Below the pieces are notes generated by a model. The model saw only the letters and a list, made by a program, of their open reading frames with translations. It made no database searches and was not told where the DNA came from. Positions 1-6,961 of a stretch of DNA of 21,269 nt are shown one piece after another; within the stretch, counting starts at the first letter, position 1, and each line of letters opens with the position of its first letter. Origin of the DNA: an uncultured bacterium (GTDB lineage: Bacteria; Methylomirabilota; Methylomirabilia; Rokubacteriales; CSP1-6); contig CAMLFJ010000003.1 in assembly GCA_946479205.1 (NCBI GenBank), forward strand, positions 1 to 21,269, in the 5' to 3' direction. The position numbers and the translations under genes are program-made.

Positions 1-523
1 CGATGTGGCGCTCGCCCAGATCCCGAGCGACGCGGCGCACCATCGCGCCGGCGGTGAGCCACTCCGCGTGGCGCACGCCGCTGGCGAAGGGCCAGCGCCC
101 GGTGAGCCGGTAGCCGCCGTCCACCGGGGTGGCGGTGCCGGTCGGCAGGATGGCGACGGCGGCGGGCGGGACGCGGCCGCCCGCGAGGATCTGGCCGATC
201 GCCTCGTCCGGGAGGAAGCCGGCGGGCAGGCCCACCGCGGTGCTGGCGACCATGAGACACCAGCCGGCCGACGCGTCGATATGCGTGAGCGCCTCGAGCA
301 CCTCGAGCTGGGTGACCGGATCCGCCTCGGCGCCGCCGAGCGACTCCGGCACCTTCAGGGCGAGGAGACCGGAGCCGGCGAGCGCGCGCACGGTGGCGGG
401 CGGCAAGGTCCCGAGCCGCTCCGCCTCGAGGGCGCCGGCCTCGACCACCTCCCGGATCCCCTCGACCGCGGCGAGCAGATGCGCGCGCTTGGCCCCGCGC
501 TCGCGGGGAAACCCCGGGCTCAC
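1..523 (-). CDS. Acyl-CoA dehydrogenase family protein (partial, 3' part outside window)
   Basis: This is the N-terminal 174 codons of a flavin-dependent acyl-CoA dehydrogenase or related HpaB/DszC-type oxidoreductase; the rest lies beyond the left edge. The translation begins with a helical region rich in E, A and R, followed by the family pattern LPPATVRALAGSGLLALKVP, then ESLGGAEADP and ALTHIDASAGWCLMV. Further on come PVDGGYRLTGRWPFASG and HAEW, the FAD-proximal middle-domain strand. The GTG start overlaps the stop of the upstream histidine phosphatase in a GTGA tetranucleotide, so the two are probably translationally coupled. Several family members of this type are monooxygenases rather than true beta-oxidation enzymes. 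The C-terminal domain that would decide this is missing, so the substrate cannot be inferred. Confidence 0.8.
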   Translation of the reverse strand, partial: MSPGFPRERGAKRAHLLAAVEGIREVVEAGALEAERLGTLPPATVRALAGSGLLALKVPESLGGAEADPVTQLEVLEALTHIDASAGWCLMVASTAVGLPAGFLPDEAIGQILAGGRVPPAAVAILPTGTATPVDGGYRLTGRWPFASGVRHAEWLTAGAMVRRVARDLGERHI

Positions 524-1149
524 CGGCCGGCCGGCGTGGACGCGAGCTCGCGCCACTGCGCGAGGCTCACGCGGGCCACCACCTCGAAGTCGGTCCCGCG
601 GGGGTGCACCACGTCGGCCTCGCCCTCGCTGAGAAACTGCCCGCCGACGAGCGTGTAGTACGGATACGCGTGCGCGACGATGACCGTGTTCGCGCCGGGC
701 GCGACCGGCGTGGACAGGAGCGCGCGCAGGGCGGCGAAGCGGCCGGGGCTCCCCGGCGGGAGCGGGCCCCCCTCGCGCGCCGCCGGCGCCTTCTGTGCCC
801 TCCCGAAGGCGAGCGTCGCAGTCTCCACGGTGCGACAGAGCGGGCTCGCGAGCACCGCGCCGATCGGGACGCCCAGCGTCCGGATGGCCTCCCCGATGGC
901 GCGCGCGTGATCACGGCCGCGGTCGGTCAGATTGCGCTGGGTCGCGCAGTCCTCGACGCTCGTCATGCGGTCGTCGTTCTGGCGGTGGTCGGTGTCGGCG
1001 TGCCGGAAATAGAGAACGTAGCCGCCCGCGCGCAGGGCGGCGAGGAGCTCGGGGCCCCGGAGCGGAGTCGCGGCCGGCGCCTGGGCGAGCGCGCCCGCGG
1101 GCAGGCCCAGGACCAGCGTGAGGGCCGCGGGCAGCAGCCACCGCGGCAT
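520..1149 (-). CDS. Secreted/periplasmic histidine phosphatase family protein
   Basis: This is a histidine phosphatase (phosphoglycerate mutase-like) protein of about 209 residues that acts through a phosphohistidine intermediate. With the start used here the chain opens MPRWLLPAALTLVLGLPAGALA, a signal peptide with cleavage expected near residue 22. The catalytic RHA motif is at R49-H50 (YVLYFRHADTDH), the second arginine is in SPLCRTVETA, and the second histidine is in VIVAHAY. In-frame alternatives are an ATG at 1182 and a start near 1221; neither has a clear Shine-Dalgarno sequence, and I prefer 1149 because the signal peptide then begins normally. Its stop overlaps the next gene's GTG. 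The substrate is unknown. Similar exported proteins are usually annotated simply as histidine phosphatases. Confidence 0.85.
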   Translation of the reverse strand: MPRWLLPAALTLVLGLPAGALAQAPAATPLRGPELLAALRAGGYVLYFRHADTDHRQNDDRMTSVEDCATQRNLTDRGRDHARAIGEAIRTLGVPIGAVLASPLCRTVETATLAFGRAQKAPAAREGGPLPPGSPGRFAALRALLSTPVAPGANTVIVAHAYPYYTLVGGQFLSEGEADVVHPRGTDFEVVARVSLAQWRELASTPAGR

Positions 1150-1224
1150 CGGGACCGTCGCGCCGCCGGCGTTCCGCTCCATGTCGTCGGCCAGTGTAGG
1201 GCAAGTGCGGCTCCTCCACACCGC

Positions 1225-1254
1225 TTGACGGCGCCCGCGCCGCCGCGTCAGTAT
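1225..1254 (+). promoter_or_regulatory. Candidate sigma70-type promoter for the amidase gene, possibly leaderless
   Basis: A TTGACG box at 1225-1230 is followed after 18 bases by CAGTAT at 1249-1254. The expected transcription start (about 1261) falls almost on the GTG start codon at 1263, and there is no Shine-Dalgarno sequence before it, so a leaderless transcript is possible. The -10 match is weak (3 of 6). Confidence 0.35.
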
Positions 1255-1262
1255 CCGTTCCC

Positions 1263-2432
1263 GTGACCAGCCCGTTCGTTCCCGGTTCCACGGTGCGGAT
1301 CGCCGGCGCCCCCGGCGGCCCGCTCGCCGGCATGACCTTCGCGGCCAAGGATCTCTTCGACGTCGCGGGCCACCCGACCGGCGGAGGCAACCCCGACTGG
1401 GCCCGGCAGTACCCGATCCCGACGCGCCACGCCTGGGCGGTGCAGCGCCTGCTCGACGCCGGCGCCACCCTGATCGGCAAGACGATCACCGACGAGGTCT
1501 CGCTGGGCATCCTCGGGGAAAACGCCTTCGACGGCACCCCGCTCAATCCGCATGCCCCCGACCGCGTGCCCGGCGGCTCCTCGTCGGGCTCGGCCTCGGC
1601 GGTGGCCCAGGGCCTCTGCGACACCGCGCTCGGCACCGACACCGGCGGATCGGTGCGGGTGCCCGCGAGCTTCTGCGGCCTGCACGGCATCCGGCCCACC
1701 CACGGCCGGCTCGATCTCACCGGCATGCTACCGCAGGCGCCGAGCTCCGACACCGCCGGCTGGTTCGCCCGCGACGCGCAGACCTTCACCCGGGTCAGCG
1801 CGGTGCTGCTCGGCGAGCCGATCGCGGCCGCGCTGCCCTCGCGCCTGCTCGTCGCCCAGGACGCGTTCGGCCTGGCCGACGAGGCGACCGCCGCCGCGCT
1901 GCAGCCGATGGTGCGCCGGCTCGCCGGGCTGGTGCGCGAGGCGCGCGAGGAGGTGATGGCGCCGCCCGGCCTCACCGCGTGGGCCCGGGCCCAGCGCACG
2001 CTCCAGCCGTGGGAAGCGTGGCACACCTTCAAGGAGTGGATCGACCGCGACAACCCCCGGATGGCGTTCAGCGTGGCGCGCAATCTCGCGAGCGCGACCG
2101 CGATCCCGGAGAGCGAGCGCCAGTGGGCCGCGCTGGTGCGCGCCGAGGCCCGCGCCCGGCTCACCGCGCTGCTGCCGCCGGGGACGATCCTCTGCCTGCC
2201 GACCACGCCCTTCCCGGCGCCGCCGAAGGGCCTGCCCCTCGCGATGCTCGAGCCCCTGCGCGCCCGCATCACGTGCCTCGCCGCCCACGGCGGCCTCACC
2301 GGCCTGCCGCAGGTGAGCCTGCCGGGGGCGCAGGTGGACGGGCTGCCGGTGGGCCTGTCCATCGTGGCCGCCCGCGGCAGCGACGCGGTGCTGGTCGCGG
2401 TGGCCAAGGCGATGGAGGAGGCCGCGCGATGA
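1263..2432 (+). CDS. Amidase (amidase signature family, AMI1-like)
   Basis: This amidase-signature serine hydrolase has 389 residues, a compact AMI1-like size compared with the 450-500 of many relatives. The Ser-cisSer-Lys triad is visible as K29 (FAAKDLF), S106 (PGGSSSGSAS) and S130 (GTDTGGSVRVPA), with the 24-residue spacing between the two serines that is usual in the family. The N-terminal DLFDVAGHPTGGGNPDWA resembles indole-3-acetamide hydrolase-type amidases. It cleaves a C-N amide bond; the natural substrate is not known. The GTG start has no ribosome-binding site upstream. Its stop overlaps the ATG of an AtzH/HpxZ-like gene (ATGA). That pairing is seen with amidases of ureide, oxalurate and s-triazine degradation, so a small nitrogen-rich amide is a reasonable guess. 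Confidence 0.9.
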   Translation: MTSPFVPGSTVRIAGAPGGPLAGMTFAAKDLFDVAGHPTGGGNPDWARQYPIPTRHAWAVQRLLDAGATLIGKTITDEVSLGILGENAFDGTPLNPHAPDRVPGGSSSGSASAVAQGLCDTALGTDTGGSVRVPASFCGLHGIRPTHGRLDLTGMLPQAPSSDTAGWFARDAQTFTRVSAVLLGEPIAAALPSRLLVAQDAFGLADEATAAALQPMVRRLAGLVREAREEVMAPPGLTAWARAQRTLQPWEAWHTFKEWIDRDNPRMAFSVARNLASATAIPESERQWAALVRAEARARLTALLPPGTILCLPTTPFPAPPKGLPLAMLEPLRARITCLAAHGGLTGLPQVSLPGAQVDGLPVGLSIVAARGSDAVLVAVAKAMEEAAR

Positions 2433-2833
2433 CCGATCTCACGCCCAATCGCCCCGAGGTGGTGGCCGAGGTGCGCGCGCTGTTCGAGCGCTACGAGCAG
2501 GCGCTGATCGACAAGACCGTGGAGGTGCTCGACGCCACCTTCTGGAACAGCCCGCACACCATCCGCTACGCGCTCCACGAGAACGGCTACGGCTTCGACG
2601 CCATCCACGCCCATCGCGTGGCCCGCCCGCCGGGGCCCGGGATCAAGGAGCAGCGTCTGCGGCTCGAGATCCTCACGCTCGGGCGCGATCTCGCCACCGT
2701 CAACCTCGAATTCAAGGTGCGCGGCCGCGACCTGATCGGCCGCCAGAGCCAGACGTGGGTCCGCTTCCCCGACCTCGGCTGGAAGGTCATCGCGGCGCAC
2801 GTCTCCACGATGAACGCGGCGCCCATCTGGTGA
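2429..2833 (+). CDS. AtzH-like / oxalurate catabolism HpxZ-like protein (DUF3225)
   Basis: This 134-residue protein belongs to the DUF3225 family, an NTF2-like fold that includes HpxZ of oxalurate catabolism and AtzH of cyanuric-acid degradation. Recognisable segments are VRALFERYEQAL, FWNSPHTIRYALHENGYGFDAI, ATVNLEFKVRG, the highly conserved IGRQSQTWVRFPDLGWKVI and AAHVSTMN. The length matches family members. The ATG overlaps the amidase stop by 4 bases (ATGA), which implies co-translation and a shared pathway. AtzH-type proteins act on or near the same small nitrogen compounds as their partner amidase, but the reaction of this member is not established. No SD sequence of its own is obvious. 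Confidence 0.88.
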   Translation: MTDLTPNRPEVVAEVRALFERYEQALIDKTVEVLDATFWNSPHTIRYALHENGYGFDAIHAHRVARPPGPGIKEQRLRLEILTLGRDLATVNLEFKVRGRDLIGRQSQTWVRFPDLGWKVIAAHVSTMNAAPIW

Positions 2834-2914
2834 TGAATGCACAACGCCACCCAGCACGGCGCGCTCGCCCCGCGGACGCTGGAGCTGGTCGGGCGAGTGC
2901 GTCTGAGGGTGGAC

Positions 2915-3436
2915 TCACCGGGCCTTCTGTAAGGTGCCGACACCAAGGGAAGCGGGTCGAACCGGCGGAGCGGATGGGTGGCTCCGCCCACGCCCGGCGG
3001 CGTCACGAGGACGGCTCACGCGCTCCAGGGCCGCCCGGATCAGGAACGCGGCAGCGGCGGAGCCCGCGGCCCCGACGATCCGTCGGGCGATCGTCGGCTC
3101 CACCGCGACCTGCTCCGGGCGGTCGATCATGCGCCCGAGCGCCTCGCGCAGACGCCCGCCGCGGGCGGTCGGCGTGTTGCGGCGCCGGGCCCGCCAGACC
3201 CCGAGCGCGATCGAGCCCGCCGCGACGGCCCCCAGAGCGACAACGGTGACGGCGAAGCCCAGCGCGTGTCGCCGCACCTGGAGTCCGACGTCGGTGAGCT
3301 CGTGGCCGCGCCGGTTCAATTGCCCCAGGAGCGTGGTCAGCTCCCGCCGCCGGCGTCCGATCTCCGCCTCGATCGACCGCGGATCGCGCTGGGCCTGCTC
3401 CTCGATCCGGGTCACGCGATCTGCTCCTTCAGCCAT
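2915..3436 (-). CDS. DUF3618 domain-containing membrane protein
   Basis: This is a protein of about 173 residues with the DUF3618 signature near its N-terminus: DPRSIEAEIGRRRRELTTLL, a charged, probably coiled segment. Hydrophobic stretches follow at ALGFAVTVVALGAVAAGSIAL and at VGAAGSAAAAFLIRAAL, and the tail is basic and low-complexity. The ATG at 3436 is chosen for its strong ribosome-binding site (GGAGG at 3444-3448). A GTG at 3415 that overlaps the upstream stop as GTGA, with its own AAGGAG, is an equally good start and would remove 7 residues. DUF3618 genes commonly sit next to a phage-holin-family membrane protein gene, as here. These pairs are thought to be envelope or stress proteins, but the function is unproven. 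Confidence 0.8.
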   Translation of the reverse strand: MAEGADRVTRIEEQAQRDPRSIEAEIGRRRRELTTLLGQLNRRGHELTDVGLQVRRHALGFAVTVVALGAVAAGSIALGVWRARRRNTPTARGGRLREALGRMIDRPEQVAVEPTIARRIVGAAGSAAAAFLIRAALERVSRPRDAAGRGRSHPSAPPVRPASLGVGTLQKAR

Positions 3437-4839
3437 TCCCAGTCCTCCTTCAGTGACTTCCTCGTGAGGGCCAGCGGCGAGCGCGGGCGTCGCGTCCACG
3501 CCAGGTACCCGACCGTCAGGCTCACGCCGAACACGACCGCGGCCACCGCCAGCGCGGCGAGCCAGCCCGGCATGAGCATGGCCAGGGCCAGCACCGCGGC
3601 CACCAGGAGCAGGTTGAGCCCCGCGAGGGCCCCCACCGTCGCCACGCCGAGCCCCGCGACGGTCCGGCGTCCCGCCCGCATGTCGCTCGCCAGCTCGGCG
3701 CGCGCCAGCTCCACCTCGGCCTGGGCGAGGTCGACGAGCTGGCTGCCGATCTCGCCGACCAGCGCCCGGGTGCTCACTCCGCTGCTCTTCCCATTCGTCC
3801 CGGGCAGAGGGGCTCGCTCTTCGTATCGCGGCATCGTCTCCTCCTTGTGAATCAGCCCGGAGAGCAGTTGCGGCTTGCCCTCGAGGGCGCGGCTCATCTG
3901 CAGAGCCTTGCGATAGACCACCTGCCAGTCGTCATACTCGACGGGAAGCGCCTCGATCGCTCGCGCGATTTCCTGGAGGCGCGCCGCGCCACTTTCGCGC
4001 GCCGCGTGCCACGATCGCGCGATCCGCCGCTCGATCTCCTGGGCGCGCGGGTCCGATGTTTGACAGACGTCGAGATCGCTCACGCCTTCCACGATCAACC
4101 CCTGAGCCGAAGCCAGCAGGTCCGGCCGGCCTCGGATGAGAAGACCGCTCGGATAGAGCGCGAGGACCAGTTCCCGACCCTCGAAGTACGCGAGGTTCGC
4201 CGGGATGCGGCCCTGAAAGGCGTGGCGGTCCGCGGCGCTCAGCAGGCGCAGCGGAGCGGTCAGCCACCAGGGGGGCGGCGCGCGCCGCACCGTCCGGCCG
4301 TGCTCTCCCAGGACGGCCGGGATCCGCTCCGCGACCCGCTCGTACGATACCGCGTCGGTGAGCAGCGGGACCTGCACGTCCTTCCGGCGCCTCGCGGCGG
4401 AGACCAGCCGCAGGACCGGTACGGTCACGAGAGAGATCAGCAGAGCGGCCGAGAGGCCGGCGGTGATCGGGAACCCGCGCAGGAGCCGGACCGGCCAGGA
4501 CCGTCTGGGCCGGTCCGCCGGCTGCCGCGCCGCCATGGCCGCTCCCACCGCCAGCGGAACCCCGAGAGCCAGGCCGATCCAGAACCATCGGACAATCGAG
4601 GAGGGAACCCACGACGGAATGGCTACGAACGCCACCACGAACGCGGCCACCTTGGGCATGGCCACCCCGAGCAGGAGCAGGGGCCAGGCACCCGCGGCGG
4701 CAAGCAGCGCCGAGAGGAACAGTTTCTCGGTGCCGCTCGCGTATCCGAAGATCGCGACGACCGCCCAATCAAAGAGCGCGCTCAGGATCTTCCCGAACGA
4801 GCGACTGATGAAGGCCACGAGGGCCTGGATGAGCGCCAT
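3412..4839 (-). CDS. Membrane protein of unknown function fused in frame to a phage-holin-family (Holin-X type) domain
   Basis: A single open frame of 475 residues joins two modules. The N-terminal part (about residues 1-335) has roughly five hydrophobic segments, including FDWAVVAIFGYA, LFLSALLAAAGAWPLLLLGV, FVVAFVAIPSWV, FWIGLALGVPLAVGAA and AGLSAALLISLVTVPVL. A soluble region of about 190 residues that I do not recognise follows. The C-terminal 140 residues are a phage-holin-family/Holin-X-like protein: LVDLAQAEVELARAELASD, then two hydrophobic hairpin segments (GLNLLLVAAVLALAMLM and LAALAVAAVVFGVSLTVGYL), then the tail KEDWEWLKEQIA. A perfect ribosome-binding site and ATG lie at the junction (start 3834), so the C-terminal module may also be made separately. 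The ATG at 4839 is preferred over a GTG at 4866, which lacks an SD sequence. The gene is followed by DUF3618. Confidence 0.7.
   Translation of the reverse strand: MALIQALVAFISRSFGKILSALFDWAVVAIFGYASGTEKLFLSALLAAAGAWPLLLLGVAMPKVAAFVVAFVAIPSWVPSSIVRWFWIGLALGVPLAVGAAMAARQPADRPRRSWPVRLLRGFPITAGLSAALLISLVTVPVLRLVSAARRRKDVQVPLLTDAVSYERVAERIPAVLGEHGRTVRRAPPPWWLTAPLRLLSAADRHAFQGRIPANLAYFEGRELVLALYPSGLLIRGRPDLLASAQGLIVEGVSDLDVCQTSDPRAQEIERRIARSWHAARESGAARLQEIARAIEALPVEYDDWQVVYRKALQMSRALEGKPQLLSGLIHKEETMPRYEERAPLPGTNGKSSGVSTRALVGEIGSQLVDLAQAEVELARAELASDMRAGRRTVAGLGVATVGALAGLNLLLVAAVLALAMLMPGWLAALAVAAVVFGVSLTVGYLAWTRRPRSPLALTRKSLKEDWEWLKEQIA
3832..3846 (-). promoter_or_regulatory. Strong internal ribosome-binding site and ATG at the membrane protein/holin junction
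   Basis: On the minus strand AAGGAGG (3846-3840) is followed by AGACG and ATG (3834-3832), in frame with the long upstream frame and starting MPRYEERAPLPG. This is the start expected for a stand-alone 140-residue phage-holin-family protein (3412-3834). Confidence 0.7.
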
Positions 4840-4851
4840 CCTCTTTGTAGC

Positions 4852-4980
4852 CTCCGGCGGTTTCACCTAGCAAGCCATGTGCCGCCGGAGATCGACGTTC
4901 CGGTGTGGAGCTGGAGCGGGCAGGACGCGGCTCGACATCAGAATCCGGTAAGGACAACCCGGCAATACCTTCCGCCGGAG
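4852..4980. repeat. Three copies of a 9-mer in a divergent intergenic region
   Basis: CCGCCGGAG occurs at 4882-4890 and 4972-4980, and in inverted orientation at 4852-4860 (CTCCGGCGG). The first and second copies form a perfect 9-bp inverted repeat. The third also sits in a small hairpin (CCGCCG at 4972-4977 with CGGCGG at 4984-4989). The copies lie between the divergent starts at 4839 (minus) and 5054 (plus), 22 bases upstream of the TTGACA box. They could be operator sites, but GC-rich DNA yields such 9-mers easily. Confidence 0.3.
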
Positions 4981-5001
4981 CCTCGGCGGCGGACCGGATC
5001 A

Positions 5002-5030
5002 TTGACACCCGCGGCCGCCCGCCCTATGGT
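5002..5030 (+). promoter_or_regulatory. Sigma70-type promoter for the MBL/amidohydrolase operon
   Basis: A perfect TTGACA (5002-5007) is followed after exactly 17 bases by TATGGT (5025-5030). The expected start of transcription is near 5037, followed by the ribosome-binding site AGGAGG (5039-5044) and ATG at 5054, giving a very short leader. This is the best-looking promoter in the window. Confidence 0.7.
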
Positions 5031-5053
5031 GCGGGCTCAGGAGGCCACGCCCA

Positions 5054-5923
5054 ATGCTCGAACGCCAGGTCGGTGAGGTCATCATCAATCGCATCATCGA
5101 ATCGGAGCGCCCGGACTTCGACGCGGCCGGGTTCTTCCCGACGATCACGCCCGAGCAGTGGGCGCCCTACCGGCAGCGGCTCGCGGGCTGGGCCATGGAC
5201 ACCGGCGTCAACGGCCTGGTCTTCCCGATGCAGTCGTTCCTGCTTCGCACGCGCCACCACACCATCGTGGTGGACACCTGCGTGGGCGACCACAAGGAGC
5301 GGGCGCGGGCCAACTGGAACATGACGTCGAGCGGGGAGTACCTCAAGCGCTTCGCGGAGACCGGGGTTCGGCCCGAGCAGGTGGACTTCGTGATGACCAC
5401 CCACTTCCACACCGACCACGTCGGCTGGAACACGCGCTGGGAGAACGGGCGCTGGGTGCCCACCTTCCCCAACGCGAAGTACGTCATGTCCGAGAAGGAG
5501 TGGACGTACTGGTCGGCGATGCACAAGGAGACCCCGCAGAACCAGATCGCGGACAGCGTGATCCCCATCGTGGAGGCGGGACGCGCCCAGATGGTGCGCA
5601 ACGACTTCGCGATCGACGACGAGGTGCGCTTCGAGTCCACCGCGGGGCACACCCCCGACCACATGAGCGTGCACGTCCAGTCCAACGGCCAGCACGCGGT
5701 GATCACCGGCGACCTGATCCACTCCCCGGTCCAGCTCCAGGAGACCGCGTGGGTGCCGCGCCCCGACTTCGACCCCAAGCAGGCCGCGGCCACCCGCCGG
5801 GCGTTCCTCGAGCGGTACTGCGAGCAGGACGTGCTGGTGTGCGCCTCGCACTTCCCCTCGCCGTCCTTCGGCCGCGTGGTCCGCGAGGGCGACGGGTTCT
5901 GGTTCGAGTACCTGAAGGCCTGA
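5054..5923 (+). CDS. MBL-fold metallo-hydrolase
   Basis: This 289-residue metallo-beta-lactamase-fold hydrolase has a complete dinuclear zinc site. H117-x-H119-x-D121-H122 is seen in TTHFHTDHVGW, H199 in TAGHTPDH, the bridging D220 in ITGDLIHS, and H266 in CASHFPSPSFG. There is no signal peptide, so it is cytoplasmic. The start has AGGAGG at the right distance and a strong promoter upstream. The overall size and the long loop before the HxHxDH motif resemble the lactonase-like branch used on organic esters and lactones, but the substrate is not determined. The next gene, an amidohydrolase, begins 6 bases after its stop, so the two hydrolases probably act in one catabolic route. Confidence 0.92.
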   Translation: MLERQVGEVIINRIIESERPDFDAAGFFPTITPEQWAPYRQRLAGWAMDTGVNGLVFPMQSFLLRTRHHTIVVDTCVGDHKERARANWNMTSSGEYLKRFAETGVRPEQVDFVMTTHFHTDHVGWNTRWENGRWVPTFPNAKYVMSEKEWTYWSAMHKETPQNQIADSVIPIVEAGRAQMVRNDFAIDDEVRFESTAGHTPDHMSVHVQSNGQHAVITGDLIHSPVQLQETAWVPRPDFDPKQAAATRRAFLERYCEQDVLVCASHFPSPSFGRVVREGDGFWFEYLKA

Positions 5924-5929
5924 CCGCCG

Positions 5930-6958
5930 GTGCCCGCCCGGAAGAAGAACCACGACTGGCTCGCCCTCACCGTCGAGGAGCCGCTCGAGCCCGACCTGCC
6001 GATCTGCGACCCGCACCATCACCTGTGGGACGGCGAGACCGCCCGGGTGGTGCCGCGCTATCTCCTCGACGAGATCCTGGAGGACACGCGGAGCGGGCAC
6101 AACATCGTGTCCACCGTCTTCATCGAGTGCGGGGCGATGTTCAAGCCCGACGGCCCGGACGCCCTGCGCGCGGTCGGGGAGACCGAGTTCGTGAACGGCA
6201 TCGCGGCGATGAGCGCCTCCGGCCTCTACGGCCGGACGCGCATCGCGGCCGGGATCGTGGGCACCGCGCCGCTCCGCCTGGGCGCCGCCGCGGCCCCGGT
6301 GCTCGACGCGCAGATCGCGGCGGGCGGCGGCCGCTTCCGCGGCATCCGCCTGGGCGCGGCCTGGGACCCCGACGAGGCGATCCCCAATCACCGCACCCGG
6401 CCGCCCCAGGGCATGCTCCTGCGGGACGACTTCCGGGCCGGCTTCGCCCTGCTCGCGCCCCGGGGGCTCACGTTCGAGGCCTGGTGCTACCACCGCCAGA
6501 TCCCCGACGTCACCGCGCTCGCGCGCGCCTTCCCCGACACCACGATCATCCTCGACCACTTCGGCGGCCCGCCGGGCGTCGGCTCCTACGCGGGCCGCGC
6601 CCGGGAGGTCTACGCGGAGTGGCGCGGCGTCATCGCCGACCTCGCGACCTGTCCCAACGTGGTGGCCAAGCTGGGCGGCATCAACATGGAGGTCAACGGC
6701 TTCGCCTGGCAGGAGCGGCCGCGCCCGCCGTCCAGCCAGGAGCTGGCGGACGCGACCCGGCCCTACTACGAGTACACGATCGAGAAGTTCGGGGTGGACC
6801 GCTGCATGTTCGAGTCGAACTTCCCGGTGGACGCGGTGAGCTGCAGCTACTCCATCCTGTGGAACTCGTTCAAGCGTCTGGCCGCGAAGTACTCGGCCGC
6901 GGAGAAGGCCAAGCTGTTCCACGACACCGCCGCCCGCGTCTACCGCCTGACGTCCTGA
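5930..6958 (+). CDS. Amidohydrolase family protein (amidohydrolase_2, PDC-lactonase-like)
   Basis: This is a TIM-barrel amidohydrolase of 342 residues related to 2-pyrone-4,6-dicarboxylate lactonase-like proteins. The metal-binding start motif is D27-P-H29-H-H31-LW (ICDPHHHLWDGE). Later family markers are FRGIRLG, the catalytic-side EAWCYHRQI, IILDHFGGPPG, VVAKLGG and SNFPVD near the C-terminus. The GTG start (5930) lies 6 bases after the MBL gene stop. No strong SD is seen, so coupling to the upstream gene is likely. Enzymes of this type hydrolyse lactones or decarboxylate aromatic acids; the substrate is unknown. Its stop is only 3 bases from the stop of the convergent patatin gene. Confidence 0.9.
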   Translation: MPARKKNHDWLALTVEEPLEPDLPICDPHHHLWDGETARVVPRYLLDEILEDTRSGHNIVSTVFIECGAMFKPDGPDALRAVGETEFVNGIAAMSASGLYGRTRIAAGIVGTAPLRLGAAAAPVLDAQIAAGGGRFRGIRLGAAWDPDEAIPNHRTRPPQGMLLRDDFRAGFALLAPRGLTFEAWCYHRQIPDVTALARAFPDTTIILDHFGGPPGVGSYAGRAREVYAEWRGVIADLATCPNVVAKLGGINMEVNGFAWQERPRPPSSQELADATRPYYEYTIEKFGVDRCMFESNFPVDAVSCSYSILWNSFKRLAAKYSAAEKAKLFHDTAARVYRLTS

Positions 6959-6961
6959 CCG

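Noticed and set aside
3412..3834. Prophage, suggested by the phage-holin-family domain
   Set aside because: This holin-type family is a common chromosomal membrane protein found next to DUF3618 genes; no phage structural, integrase or lysis genes are nearby.
5024..6922. Long open frame of over 600 codons on the minus strand opposite the MBL and amidohydrolase genes
   Set aside because: It is a shadow of two well-supported genes; its translation is low-complexity and rich in R, G, A, H and V, as usual for antisense frames in GC-rich DNA.
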